Below, one piece after another: positions 8,540 to 17,505 of a stretch of DNA of 56,013 bases. The notes under the pieces were generated by a model that worked only from the letters and a program-made list of their open reading frames with translations, had not been told where the DNA came from and made no database searches. Location of the stretch: the NCBI GenBank assembly GCA_913030605.1, contig CAJWEZ010000026.1:1-56013 (forward strand), in the 5' to 3' direction. Origin of the DNA: an uncultured Spirochaeta sp. Its GTDB lineage: Bacteria > Spirochaetota > Spirochaetia > DSM-27196 > Alkalispirochaetaceae. The position numbers and the translations under genes are program-made. Every line of letters begins with the position of its first letter. Within the stretch, counting starts at the first letter, position 1.

Positions 8540-10060
8540 GTGTCGAGATATCTGAAGATCGGATTGTTTGTCACCATCACCAGCGTGGGTCTCATCCTCT
8601 ACGTGATTCAGACCGCGGAGGTTGTGGGATCGGGACGCACGTACACCATCCACGCGTACGTTGACGACGCCAGCGGGCTGCTCGTCGACTCCAATGTAAA
8701 GCTCGCCGGCGTGGATATCGGACGCCTCACGGACATCGAACTGGACGGCAACCGTGCGCGCCTCACCCTGGAGATTCGTGAGGACGTGCAGCTCCACGAC
8801 GACGCCGTCGTCGCCAAAGCCACCGAAAGTATGCTCGGTACCGCCACGGTGTCGATCAACCCCGGCACCGGCGCCGGCGCGCTCCTGGGCGACGGCGACG
8901 TTGTGCGCAACGTGCGCCAGAGCGCCACGATCTCCGACGCCGTGGGCAGCGCCAACCAGCTGGCCACCAACGCGGCCCAGCTTGTTGACGAACTCAACCG
9001 CTACCTGCAGGACGAGAACACCGTGGAGGCGCTGAACGAGATCGTGCAGGTGGTGCGGGAAACCGCCCGTTCCACGAGCGAACTCCTGGAGCAGAACCTC
9101 CTGATCGCCCGCAGCACGATGCAGAACATACAGTCGTTCAGTGCACGCCTGGACCAGCAGTCGGTGGACCAGCTCGCCCGCGTCCAGGAAATCCTGGACT
9201 CCACCGCCAGTCTGACCGCGCGGCTGGACTCGCTGGTCGGGTCCAGCGACGAGAGCATGGCTGCCAGTATCCGCAGTATCGAGAGCAATCTGGACAGTCT
9301 GCAACGCGTGCTGGCGTCGCTGGAGGAGAGCGCCGGAAACGTGCAGCAGATCACGCAGGTGGTGCGCGACGGCGAGGGCAACGTGGGGCGGCTGATCAAC
9401 GACGATGAACTGTACACCCGCGCCGTGCGGGTGACGGAGAAGGCGGAGTCGTTCCTGGACTCCACCGTGGGGCTCGGCGTGCAGGTGGGCTTCCGCAGCG
9501 AGTACCTGACGCAGCAGGTTGACTCGCGCAACGAGTTCCAGCTGCGACTGGTTCCCGCCTCCAACGACAAGTACTACTCGCTCGGGGTTGTGGACTCGCC
9601 GACGGAACGGACGGTGGTCCGCACCACCGAGACGGTCACGACGGGGACCGGCGGCTCGGCAGTGCCGGTTCCGCAGGACACCGTGACCACCGAACGCACC
9701 ACGAACGACGATCTGAAGCTCAACCTGCAGTTGGCGCGGATCTGGGGACCGGTGACGGTGCGGGCAGGTGTCTTCGAGAGCACCGCGGGTGTTGGTGTCG
9801 ACCTCAAGCCGGTCGGGCAGGTGGAACTGTCGGCGGAGGCGTACGACTTCGGCGCCGACGACGGTGCCTACATTCGCGGGTACGGAACGCTCTACCCGTT
9901 CTACGACCCCGACAGCACCAATCCGCTTCGGTGGCTGTACCTGTCGGGCGGCGTCGACGACGCCATGGGCGTGTATCACCGCGACTATTTCGTTGGCGCC
10001 GGTGTGCGCTTTACCGATCAGGACCTCCGGGGGCTGGTCGGGTTCATTCCTCTCAACTGA
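8540..10060 (+). CDS. mlaD: MCE-domain protein (MlaD family) with coiled coil and beta-barrel-like C-terminus
   Basis: 506 residues. An N-terminal transmembrane anchor (about 5-25) is followed by one MCE domain (about 35-120, with the [11 protein letters not shown] signature). A long heptad-rich, Ala/Gln/Ser-rich helical region spans about 135-290. The last 200 residues are rich in alternating polar/aromatic strands ([48 protein letters not shown]). This tail resembles an outer-membrane beta-barrel and is absent from E. coli MlaD, which has about 180 residues. The GTG start at 8540 is chosen because GGAGG lies 6 nt upstream and it follows mlaF by 1 nt. If the tail is a barrel, the protein could bridge both membranes. 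Confidence 0.88.
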   Translation: MSRYLKIGLFVTITSVGLILYVIQTAEVVGSGRTYTIHAYVDDASGLLVDSNVKLAGVDIGRLTDIELDGNRARLTLEIREDVQLHDDAVVAKATESMLGTATVSINPGTGAGALLGDGDVVRNVRQSATISDAVGSANQLATNAAQLVDELNRYLQDENTVEALNEIVQVVRETARSTSELLEQNLLIARSTMQNIQSFSARLDQQSVDQLARVQEILDSTASLTARLDSLVGSSDESMAASIRSIESNLDSLQRVLASLEESAGNVQQITQVVRDGEGNVGRLINDDELYTRAVRVTEKAESFLDSTVGLGVQVGFRSEYLTQQVDSRNEFQLRLVPASNDKYYSLGVVDSPTERTVVRTTETVTTGTGGSAVPVPQDTVTTERTTNDDLKLNLQLARIWGPVTVRAGVFESTAGVGVDLKPVGQVELSAEAYDFGADDGAYIRGYGTLYPFYDPDSTNPLRWLYLSGGVDDAMGVYHRDYFVGAGVRFTDQDLRGLVGFIPLN

Positions 10061-10071
10061 CGCGCTCCGTA

Positions 10072-11475
10072 ATGGCAGACAACCACATCGACGAGAGCGA
10101 ATACATCCGCCTCCGGAAGTCCACGCTGTCGTGGATGGGCGTGTTCGTGAAGGACTTCGACGATCCCGGTCGGAGTTTTCCCAACCGCCACTGGATCGAA
10201 CTGGGCTACGGCCTCGACGACATGCGCGACATGCTCTGGCTGGACAAGGTGCATCCGGAGGATAGGGAGCGGGCGCGAAACCTGATGCGGCGGGCGGCGG
10301 CGTCGCGGGAGTTCCGCGGTCACGACCGCTACCGGGTCCGCGATATCAACGGTCGCTGGCACTGGATCCTGTCCACCGGTGCCGCAGAGGAGATGCACGA
10401 GGACGGGACGATTCGGCGTTACGTCGGCCTCGACTTCGATATCACCGAAACCCACGAGCTGCAGATGCAGTTGCAGGAGGCGCAGGCGCTGGCCGAGCAG
10501 CGTGCCGTGGAAGCCGAGGCGCTGCGGACCGCCGGGGCGGTGATCGCCTCCAGCCTGGACAAAGCCGACGCGATCCGCCGGGTGGTGGATGAACTGCGCA
10601 GCCTGATGCCGGTAACGGTGGCCCTGGTGTACGAACAGCGCGACCGTGACCTGCGACTGGCGGTTGACCCGCCGCAGACCGGATCGGACCCGTCGGACCA
10701 GGACCGCGTTGCCGCCGCACGGACGCTGTTCGAGGAGGGCGTCGGGCAGCAGGTTCTGTTTGACACGATGCGACGGCGCGCGCCGGACGTGTTTCGCGAG
10801 CCGGATCACGCCAACCGGTTCTGGATGGTGGCGCCACTGGTGGCTCGCGGCGAGGTGCTCGGCGTCTACGTCGTCGGCCGCGAGGACGGTAGCGCCTTCC
10901 ACGGCCACGAGATTCGCCTGGCCATGGCGATCGCCGACTACCTCGCCCTGGCGTTCAACAACGCCCACCTCTACAGCCAGGTGCAGGAACTCGCCCGGAC
11001 CGATCAGCTCAGCGGGCTTCTCACGCGGCGTGAGCTGTTTGCCCGCGGCGAACGGCTGGTGGCGGAGGCGGCAGACGGGAACGCGGAACTCGCCTGCGTC
11101 CTGCTGGACATCGACCATTTCAAGCTGGTGAACGACCGCTACGGACACCAGGTGGGGGACGATGCGATTCGCCGGGTGGCGATGGTGACGGTCGACACCG
11201 TCCGTGGCGGAGACACCGTCGGGCGCTACGGCGGCGAGGAGTTCTGCGCACTGTTGCCGGGGGTCGACCTCGACGGCGCAGCCACCGTGGCGGAGCGCAT
11301 CTGTCGGCGGGTACGGGCGCTGCAGCTCGAGGCGATTCCCGACGGACTCACCGTGAGCATCGGCGTGGCGGTGCTGAAGACGGATGCGGGTCTGGATGAT
11401 CTGATCGCCGATGCCGACACGGCGTTGTACCGTGCCAAGGACAGCGGGCGGGACCGCGTGGTACTGGCTCCGTGA
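10072..11475 (+). CDS. PAS-GAF-GGDEF diguanylate cyclase
   Basis: Soluble signalling enzyme of 467 residues. An N-terminal PAS/PAC-like domain (about 10-130, ending in the DITE motif [10 protein letters not shown]) leads through a coiled coil into a GAF-like domain (about 155-300). A C-terminal GGDEF domain (about 305-467) has the active-site motif GGEEF. A product-inhibition I-site RGGD sits exactly five residues before GGEEF, so feedback control by c-di-GMP is expected. No transmembrane segment is seen. The ATG follows the mlaD stop by 11 nt, and the gene overlaps the EamA gene by 4 nt, so it may belong to the same transcript. Confidence 0.92.
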   Translation: MADNHIDESEYIRLRKSTLSWMGVFVKDFDDPGRSFPNRHWIELGYGLDDMRDMLWLDKVHPEDRERARNLMRRAAASREFRGHDRYRVRDINGRWHWILSTGAAEEMHEDGTIRRYVGLDFDITETHELQMQLQEAQALAEQRAVEAEALRTAGAVIASSLDKADAIRRVVDELRSLMPVTVALVYEQRDRDLRLAVDPPQTGSDPSDQDRVAAARTLFEEGVGQQVLFDTMRRRAPDVFREPDHANRFWMVAPLVARGEVLGVYVVGREDGSAFHGHEIRLAMAIADYLALAFNNAHLYSQVQELARTDQLSGLLTRRELFARGERLVAEAADGNAELACVLLDIDHFKLVNDRYGHQVGDDAIRRVAMVTVDTVRGGDTVGRYGGEEFCALLPGVDLDGAATVAERICRRVRALQLEAIPDGLTVSIGVAVLKTDAGLDDLIADADTALYRAKDSGRDRVVLAP

Positions 11476-12392
11476 GCACTCGGCCCGGATCGCTGTCGCC
11501 ACGCCTCGTTGTCGTGGCGGCGGTCGCGTTCTCGTCCCTCTCTTCGCTGTTTGTTCGGCTCAGCGACGCGCCGCCGCTGGCGATCGCTGCGTGGCGCATG
11601 CTGCTGTCCACGGCGTTGGTGGTGCCGCTGGCGGCGGTGGAGCACCGCGGTACCGAGCCGCGAACCTCGTCGTCGGGGGTATCGCAGTCGCCGGCGACCG
11701 CGCGCACGGTCGCGCTGCTGCTCGTCAGCGGTACGCTTCTTGCGACGCACTTCGCCACCTGGATCTCCTCCCTGTCGCTGACCAGCGTCTCGCACTCCAC
11801 GGTCCTTGTTACGATGCATCCGGTCATCGTGCTGGTTGCCGGGGTGGTGTTCCTCGGTGAGCCGGTCGACCGTCGGAGAATGCTGGCGGCGGTGGGCGCG
11901 GTGCTTGGAGCGGTGGTTCTTGCCGCCGGAGGGAGTTCTGCCGGGCGTTCGCCGTCCCTGGCCGGCGACTCGCTGGCGTTTGCCGGTGCCGTGGCCATCG
12001 CCGGGTACCTGGTCATCGGTCGCTGGGCACGGCGGTCGGTGGGAACGTGGGTGTACAGCCTGGTTGTCTACGCCGTGGCCACCGCGGTCCTGGTCGCCAC
12101 TGCCGCGATCCTCGGCGTGGGCCTTCTGGGGTATGGGCTCGTCGATTTTCTCCTCTTCGCGGGGCTGGCGTTCTTCTGCACGATCCTCGGCCACGGTCTG
12201 ATCAACTGGGGATTGCGATACGTACCCGCCGGAGACGTATCGATGATGATCCTGCTGGAACCGGTGTTTGCGACCCTCATGGCGGTCGTCTGGCTCGGCG
12301 AGGTTCCGGGAATCGTAACCGTGCTGGGCGGATTCATGGTGCTGGGATCCGCGCTGATTTTGAATCGTCGGAGCGCTATGTATACCTTGTGA
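11472..12392 (+). CDS. EamA/DMT-family membrane transporter
   Basis: 306-residue inner-membrane protein with about ten hydrophobic segments arranged as two EamA repeats. The repeat signature is visible in the first half ([26 protein letters not shown]) and in the second ([21 protein letters not shown]). It is probably an exporter or uptake carrier for metabolites; the substrate cannot be deduced. The GTG start overlaps the cyclase stop (GTGA). It ends 17 nt before the next gene. Confidence 0.88.
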   Translation: MSTRPGSLSPRLVVVAAVAFSSLSSLFVRLSDAPPLAIAAWRMLLSTALVVPLAAVEHRGTEPRTSSSGVSQSPATARTVALLLVSGTLLATHFATWISSLSLTSVSHSTVLVTMHPVIVLVAGVVFLGEPVDRRRMLAAVGAVLGAVVLAAGGSSAGRSPSLAGDSLAFAGAVAIAGYLVIGRWARRSVGTWVYSLVVYAVATAVLVATAAILGVGLLGYGLVDFLLFAGLAFFCTILGHGLINWGLRYVPAGDVSMMILLEPVFATLMAVVWLGEVPGIVTVLGGFMVLGSALILNRRSAMYTL

Positions 12393-12409
12393 ACCAGGAG
12401 GTATGCATT

Positions 12410-13078
12410 ATGTCGCTTTCAATCACGTTTCTCGGGCATTCGGGTTTTCTCCTCGATGACGGAACGTATCGGCTGGTGATCGACCCGTTCCTATCGGGGA
12501 ACCCGTTGGCGTCCCATCGCCCGGAGGAAATTTCGTGCACCCACATCGCCCTGACCCACGGTCACGCGGACCACGTGGGGGACACGCTGGCGATCGCGAA
12601 GGCAAACAACGCCACGGTCATCGCGGCGTTCGAGCTGGCGGGTTGGGCGGAGGAGAACGGTGTCGCCTCCGTCGAACGGGCGAACCCCGGGGGAACGATT
12701 CAGGCGCCGTTCGGCTCCGTTTCGTTTACCCATGCGTTTCACTCCTCGTCATACAATGGACAGTACATGGGTATGCCGTGCGGGCTCGTGGTGACCATGG
12801 GTGGCCAGGTGTTCTACCACGCCGGCGACACCGGACTTTTTGGCGATATGGCGCTGATCGGTGAGGTGTACAAACCGACGATTACTGCGCTTCCCATTGG
12901 TGACCGCTTCACGATGGGGCCGGAGCTCGCCACGCGGGCTGCGGAAATGATCGGCGCGCCCACGGCAATTCCGATTCACTACAAGACGTTTCCTCCGTTG
13001 GTGCAGAGCGCGGAGCGCTTTACCCCCTCCGGTGTGACCGTTCGTGAGATGGCTCCGGGGGACGTGTGGACCGTCTGA
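12410..13078 (+). CDS. UPF0173-type metal-dependent hydrolase (metallo-beta-lactamase fold)
   Basis: 222 residues, the usual size of the UPF0173/YtkL family. FLGHSGFLL opens the fold, LTHGHADHVGD is the HxHxDH metal motif near residue 47, FYHAGDTGLFGDM is the downstream Asp ligand region and IPIHYKTFP the last His. The substrate is unknown for the family. The ATG at 12410 has a near-perfect AGGAGGT 8 nt upstream; an out-of-frame ATG 7 nt earlier is excluded. The 3' end overlaps the next start by 13 nt. Confidence 0.92.
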   Translation: MSLSITFLGHSGFLLDDGTYRLVIDPFLSGNPLASHRPEEISCTHIALTHGHADHVGDTLAIAKANNATVIAAFELAGWAEENGVASVERANPGGTIQAPFGSVSFTHAFHSSSYNGQYMGMPCGLVVTMGGQVFYHAGDTGLFGDMALIGEVYKPTITALPIGDRFTMGPELATRAAEMIGAPTAIPIHYKTFPPLVQSAERFTPSGVTVREMAPGDVWTV

Positions 13079-14253
13079 CGGCGCGCGTGGCGACGACACC
13101 GGCGTCGCGGGCGCTTCTGGCACTCGTCGCTGCCGTGTTGCTGGCGGCGCCGGCTGCGGTGCAGGCGGATGAATCGGAGGTAGTGGCTCGATCGAGATCG
13201 TCGGCGGGGCAGGTGGTGCTGCGCCGCGTCGTGGGCGACCTCAACGCACCGTGGAGTCTTGCGCCGCTGCCGCGGGGCGGTGCCCTTGTGACCGAGAGGA
13301 CCGGTCGCCTGCTCTATGTCGACAACCTGGATCCGGGAACGGCACGGGTCTTCCCCGTCGCCGGAGCGCCGGCTGTGGCGGTCGTCGGCCAGGGCGGGCT
13401 TCTGGACGTGGTGGTGTCGCCGGATTTCCCCCGCGACCGCCTGGTCTATCTGAGCTACGCGGCACGCTCCGGTGGTGGCGCCGTGACGCGGGTATCGCGG
13501 GCTCGTCTTGCCGGTGACTCCCCGTCGAATCTGCGCCTCGTCGAGATGGAAGAGCTTTTCTCGCTCAATCGTGTGGTGAGCACGGGACACCACTTCGGGT
13601 CTCGCCTCGTGTTCGACAACGAGGGATACCTGTACATCACCGTCGGGGAACGCGGTCAGCGGGAGCAGGCGCAGAATCCGGCGTCGCATCAGGGCACGGT
13701 CGTTCGACTGAACCCGGACGGGTCGGTCCCTGCGTCGAATCCGGCGATACCGGGGGGTGCACCGGGGATCTTTACCTGGGGTCACCGCAATCCGCAGGGT
13801 GCGGCGCTGAACCCGACGACCGGTGAGGTCTGGATTCACGAGCACGGGCCCAGGGGCGGAGATGAGATCAACGTTCTTTCCGCCGGGGCTAACTACGGGT
13901 GGCCGCGCCTCACCGATGGCGTTGCCTACAGCGGCCGGCCGATCGCGGAGGCGGACTCACTTCCTGGATTTGCCGACCCCCTGGTTGTGTGGACGCCGTC
14001 GATCGCGCCGTCCGGCATGGCGTTTGTGATCGGCGACCGCTATCCGGAGTGGCAGGGGGATGTCGTCGTCGGCGCGCTGGCGGGGCAGCACCTGCGGCGT
14101 GTGGATCTCGACGCCGATCAGCGCCCACAGTCGCAGGAGGTGCTGTTCACGGGGTACGCGCGCTTCCGGGACGTGCGGCAGGCGCCGGACGGCTACCTGT
14201 ACGTGCTCACCGACGGAGCCGACGGAGCGTTGTTGCGTCTCGAGGCTCGGTAG
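13066..14253 (+). CDS. secreted PQQ-dependent aldose sugar dehydrogenase (YliI family)
   Basis: 395 residues. A hydrophobic signal peptide (about 14-34, ending AAVQA) precedes a six-bladed beta-propeller of the soluble aldose dehydrogenase/GDH-B family. Family features include LPRGGALVTERTGRL near residue 70, the GHRNPQGAALNP segment, and the EHGPRGGDEIN and NYGWP motifs. It probably oxidises sugars in the periplasm with PQQ. No PQQ synthesis genes are in the window, so the cofactor source is unknown. The start is the GTG at 13066, overlapping the preceding gene; the GTG at 13087 is an alternative that also keeps the signal peptide. Confidence 0.87.
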   Translation: MDRLTARVATTPASRALLALVAAVLLAAPAAVQADESEVVARSRSSAGQVVLRRVVGDLNAPWSLAPLPRGGALVTERTGRLLYVDNLDPGTARVFPVAGAPAVAVVGQGGLLDVVVSPDFPRDRLVYLSYAARSGGGAVTRVSRARLAGDSPSNLRLVEMEELFSLNRVVSTGHHFGSRLVFDNEGYLYITVGERGQREQAQNPASHQGTVVRLNPDGSVPASNPAIPGGAPGIFTWGHRNPQGAALNPTTGEVWIHEHGPRGGDEINVLSAGANYGWPRLTDGVAYSGRPIAEADSLPGFADPLVVWTPSIAPSGMAFVIGDRYPEWQGDVVVGALAGQHLRRVDLDADQRPQSQEVLFTGYARFRDVRQAPDGYLYVLTDGADGALLRLEAR

Positions 14254-14259
14254 TACAAT
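14254..14259 (+). promoter_or_regulatory. -10 element immediately upstream of the aldo/keto reductase
   Basis: TACAAT ends 5 nt before the ATG at 14265. A TTGCGT at 14233-14238 lies 15 nt upstream, slightly short for a -35. No Shine-Dalgarno is present, so the gene looks leaderless. Confidence 0.4.
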
Positions 14260-14264
14260 ACGGT

Positions 14265-15254
14265 ATGAACTACAGAAATCTTGGAAACACAGGAATGAAG
14301 ATCTCGGAGGTATCTCTTGGTACCTGGCAGGTCGGTGGCGGCTGGGGCGGCGAGTTTGACACCGCCGGCGCCGACGCGATCATTAACGCCGCGCTGGACC
14401 GGGGCGTAAACTTCATCGATACCGCCGACGTGTACGACGATGGGCGCAGCGAGCACGCCGTGGGCGAAGTGGTTCGTCGCCGGCGCACCGAGGAGATCTA
14501 CGTCGCCACCAAGTGCGGTCGCCGCGTGTCTCCCCATGTGGACGAGGGCTATACCCCCGAGGTCCTGCGCGGCTTTGTCGAGGACAGCCTCCGGAACACC
14601 GGTCTGGACCGCCTCGATCTCATTCAGCTCCACTGCCCGCCGACGCAGGTGTTTTACCGCCCCGAGATCTTTGAGACGTTCGACCGGCTCAAGGATGAAG
14701 GGAAGATCGCCAACCTCGGCGTCTCGGTGGAAAAGGTCGAAGAGGCCGAGAAAGCGATCCAGTACGACAACGTGAAGTCGGTGCAGATCATCTTCAACAT
14801 GTTCCGTCACCGCCCGCGGGAGCGGTTCTTTCAGGACGCGGTTGCCCGGGGCGTTGGAATCATCGTCCGCGTGCCGCTGGCAAGCGGACTCCTCAGCGGC
14901 AAGTTCACCCGAGACACTACCTTTCACAAGGAGGATCATCGCACCTTCAACCGCGACGGTGCCGCCTTCGACAAGGGTGAGACGTTCAGTGGTGTTCCCT
15001 ACGATGTCGCCCTGGATGCGGTGGACGAACTGCGCGGCGCGCTGCCGACGGATACTCCCATGGCGCAGAGCGCGCTGCGGTGGATCCTCGACCATCCGGC
15101 GGTGAGCACGGTGATTCCCGGTGCGTCACGCGTGGAACAGGTGGAATCGAACGTGGCGGCGTCGGAACTCCGTCCGCTGGCCCCGGAGGTACACCGCCGC
15201 GTGAATGAGATCTACACCGAACGGATCGCGCCGCTGGTGCACCAGCGCTGGTAG
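14265..15254 (+). CDS. aldo/keto reductase
   Basis: NADPH-dependent carbonyl reductase with TIM-barrel fold, 329 residues. The start MNYRNLGNTGMKISEVSLGTW, shown here as the family opening, leads into FIDTADVYDDGRSE with catalytic Asp and Tyr, VATKCG with the catalytic Lys and IQLHCP with the His. The C-terminal cofactor loop is IPGASRVEQVESN. It is closest in style to the YdbC/YajO group of general AKRs. The ATG is 11 nt after the preceding stop. The physiological substrate is not evident. Confidence 0.92.
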   Translation: MNYRNLGNTGMKISEVSLGTWQVGGGWGGEFDTAGADAIINAALDRGVNFIDTADVYDDGRSEHAVGEVVRRRRTEEIYVATKCGRRVSPHVDEGYTPEVLRGFVEDSLRNTGLDRLDLIQLHCPPTQVFYRPEIFETFDRLKDEGKIANLGVSVEKVEEAEKAIQYDNVKSVQIIFNMFRHRPRERFFQDAVARGVGIIVRVPLASGLLSGKFTRDTTFHKEDHRTFNRDGAAFDKGETFSGVPYDVALDAVDELRGALPTDTPMAQSALRWILDHPAVSTVIPGASRVEQVESNVAASELRPLAPEVHRRVNEIYTERIAPLVHQRW

Positions 15255-15267
15255 TCCGGCGCGCGGT

Positions 15268-16647
15268 CTACGCCCCCCGGTCGGCCACCGCATCGGCCGG
15301 GGGAGTTGCCTGCCGCTGCGCTCCGACCGGGCGGATGTCAAAGGAGAACCGGGTCCCCGACGCGTCGCTGACGACCGACAGATCGGTTTCCAGCTGCGAT
15401 ACCAGGGCGGACACGATCTGCATCCCGAGGCTCGCGTTCTCCGACAGCGACCAGTCGCCGGGGAGGCCGCACCCGGTATCGGCCACAGAAACCGTGACGA
15501 TCGGGCGCTCCGGGTGCGCGGTGGCGGTGATTGTGATAGCGCCGCAGGCGTCGGCGGGGAAGGCGTGTTTGAGGGCGTTGGTGGCCAGCTCGGTCACCAC
15601 CAGTCCCACCGGAATCGCGGTGTCGATCGTCACCGGAACCGGCGACGCGTCCACACGTACCTCCACACCACGGGTTGCCGGGGGCCTGAAACCCGCAGCA
15701 AGGCTTTCCAGGTACTCGCTGAGATAGACGCTGTCGCTTGTTTTTCCGTGGTAGAGCAGCTGGTGCACCACCGCCATGCTCATGATCCGGTGCTGTCCGT
15801 CCTCCAGGGCGATCCGAGCCGCCGGGTCGGCTACTGCGGCCCGCTGCAGTGAGAGCAGGCTCATCACCAGCTGCAGGTTGTTCTTGACGCGGTGGTGCAC
15901 CTCGTTCAGGAGCACCTCTTTCTCCGCGAGCGAACGCGCCAGTTCAGACTCCGTTCGCCGGCGCTCCTCCATCTCCTGCTGAATTCGACGCAACCCGCGG
16001 TCCACGGCGTGCCGTACCCGAGAGGTTTCCTCCGTGCGGTCGCGTTCCAGGCGCTCCGTCCACCAGTCGGGGACCCTGCTCGCCGATTCCAGCGCGTCCA
16101 GATCCCGACTGAGCGTTGTCAGCGGGCCGGTAATCGTGCGCCGGGCAACGAAGGCAAAGCCGCCGACGAGGCCAAGCACGGCGAGGAGGGCGACGGCGAT
16201 ACCGACCGCCGGCGGTCCCAGGGCGCCGGCCATGGCGAGTGTGAGCGCCGGGGGACTCCAGATTTCGAGGACGCCCAGCATGAAGTCGGTACCGCCGCGA
16301 TCGTACACCACCGGCCACTGCCGAAGCGAGTCGCGGTCGCGATCGTAGGCGCCGGTCTCAATCTCCACGGGGGGAACGCCGTCGGCGGTCAGGCGCAGTC
16401 TGGTTACGGTGTGACGATGGGTGAGACCGTCCAGGAGCTGGTACGTCTGTTCCTCGTTCACCGTCCAGAGGAGGTACGCCAGCACCGGGAGGGTACTTGT
16501 CTCGATTGAGATCGTGTCCTCCGCCAGAAGTTCCCGCGAGATGCGGTACTGGTGCATGATCCCAACCACCGGAACGAGGACGGCGGCCGACACCGCGACG
16601 ACCGCGATCAGTCCGGTGAGACGACGGGCGATTGACGGGCGATTCAC
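15268..16647 (-). CDS. membrane sensor histidine kinase (HisKA_2 type)
   Basis: 459 residues. A first transmembrane segment (about 10-32), a periplasmic sensor region (about 33-140) and a second membrane segment (about 145-168) come first. A HAMP-like linker and coiled coil (about 170-250) precede a HisKA_2 dimerisation domain with EVHHRVKNNLQ, where the second His is the likely phosphosite. The HATPase domain is intact: N-box ELATNALKHAF, D-box VADTGCGLP, G-box SLGMQIV. The GTG start overlaps the binding-protein stop by 4 nt. No response regulator is next to it, so the partner is encoded elsewhere. Confidence 0.9.
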   Translation of the reverse strand: MNRPSIARRLTGLIAVVAVSAAVLVPVVGIMHQYRISRELLAEDTISIETSTLPVLAYLLWTVNEEQTYQLLDGLTHRHTVTRLRLTADGVPPVEIETGAYDRDRDSLRQWPVVYDRGGTDFMLGVLEIWSPPALTLAMAGALGPPAVGIAVALLAVLGLVGGFAFVARRTITGPLTTLSRDLDALESASRVPDWWTERLERDRTEETSRVRHAVDRGLRRIQQEMEERRRTESELARSLAEKEVLLNEVHHRVKNNLQLVMSLLSLQRAAVADPAARIALEDGQHRIMSMAVVHQLLYHGKTSDSVYLSEYLESLAAGFRPPATRGVEVRVDASPVPVTIDTAIPVGLVVTELATNALKHAFPADACGAITITATAHPERPIVTVSVADTGCGLPGDWSLSENASLGMQIVSALVSQLETDLSVVSDASGTRFSFDIRPVGAQRQATPPADAVADRGA

Positions 16648-17393
16648 GGCGCGTATCCAAAGGCCGACACGTAGAGGTCGGTGTAGGTGCCGTCATCCCG
16701 GAGTGCCCGCAGGGCGGCATCGATTTCCGGGACGAGATCGGAGCGACTGCGGTGCAGCAGGAGGTGCATGTCGCGGGTTGCCAGGGCGGTATCCGCGATC
16801 GCCAGTGGAACCTCGGGATGCCGCTGGCTCCAGGCCGCGGCGCGATACCGGCTGTACAGGACAACGTCCACCCGGCCGGCCCGGAGTACCGCAAAGAGCT
16901 GTTCCTCGTTTTCGACAATCGTCAGTGATCGGTACCGGGACACGGTATCCTCGTAGATCTTCCATCCGTTGATGTACGCCACGTGGAGGTCGGAGAGCTC
17001 CCCGAACGTCGTCGGCAGGGGACGCCCCGGCGGCCCCACGGCCACGAACCGGAATACCGACAGCGGTTCCGGGACCACGATCAGGTTGTGATACCCGTCG
17101 GCGACCGCAGCGGTTCGGGCGAACTCACCGTCCACGCGCCCGCGGTCAGCCTGTATCAGGCCGCGCTCCGAAGGATAGTGTTCGATTTGAACGGAGCGAC
17201 CGATACGGGCACACGCGGCGGTGAGGAGTCGGTCATAGAATCCGTCTCCGGCGACGGTGGAATAGGGTGCGGTGTCGGCGGTCGCCAGAACGAGGCGATC
17301 GCTGTCGGCATGCGCCTGTCCCGTCGCAGTCGCCGCTGCAACAGACGCGAGAAGAGCAAACATGCACGCGGAACGGACCGTACCACGACCCAT
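16644..17393 (-). CDS. periplasmic solute-binding protein (SBP_bac_3-like)
   Basis: 249 residues with an N-terminal signal peptide ending near AHADS (about 30). Two lobes of a type 2 periplasmic-binding fold follow, with APYST and the acidic DGEFART segment in the first half and ADTALATRDMHL in the second. No lipobox is present. Because the stop overlaps the kinase start and no transporter genes are nearby, I infer a ligand-sensing role with the kinase rather than uptake. A TACACT -10-like element lies 6 nt before the ATG at 17393. Confidence 0.78.
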   Translation of the reverse strand: MGRGTVRSACMFALLASVAAATATGQAHADSDRLVLATADTAPYSTVAGDGFYDRLLTAACARIGRSVQIEHYPSERGLIQADRGRVDGEFARTAAVADGYHNLIVVPEPLSVFRFVAVGPPGRPLPTTFGELSDLHVAYINGWKIYEDTVSRYRSLTIVENEEQLFAVLRAGRVDVVLYSRYRAAAWSQRHPEVPLAIADTALATRDMHLLLHRSRSDLVPEIDAALRALRDDGTYTDLYVSAFGYAP

Positions 17394-17505
17394 GGTTCAA
17401 GTGTAGTACACGGCGCCGGTGGGTACCACCGCATTTCGGCGAAATCGGGGCCCTCTGGGAAGGTGCTGGCCACAGGCTCCATTTCGTATTATTATTTAGA
17501 ACTGT

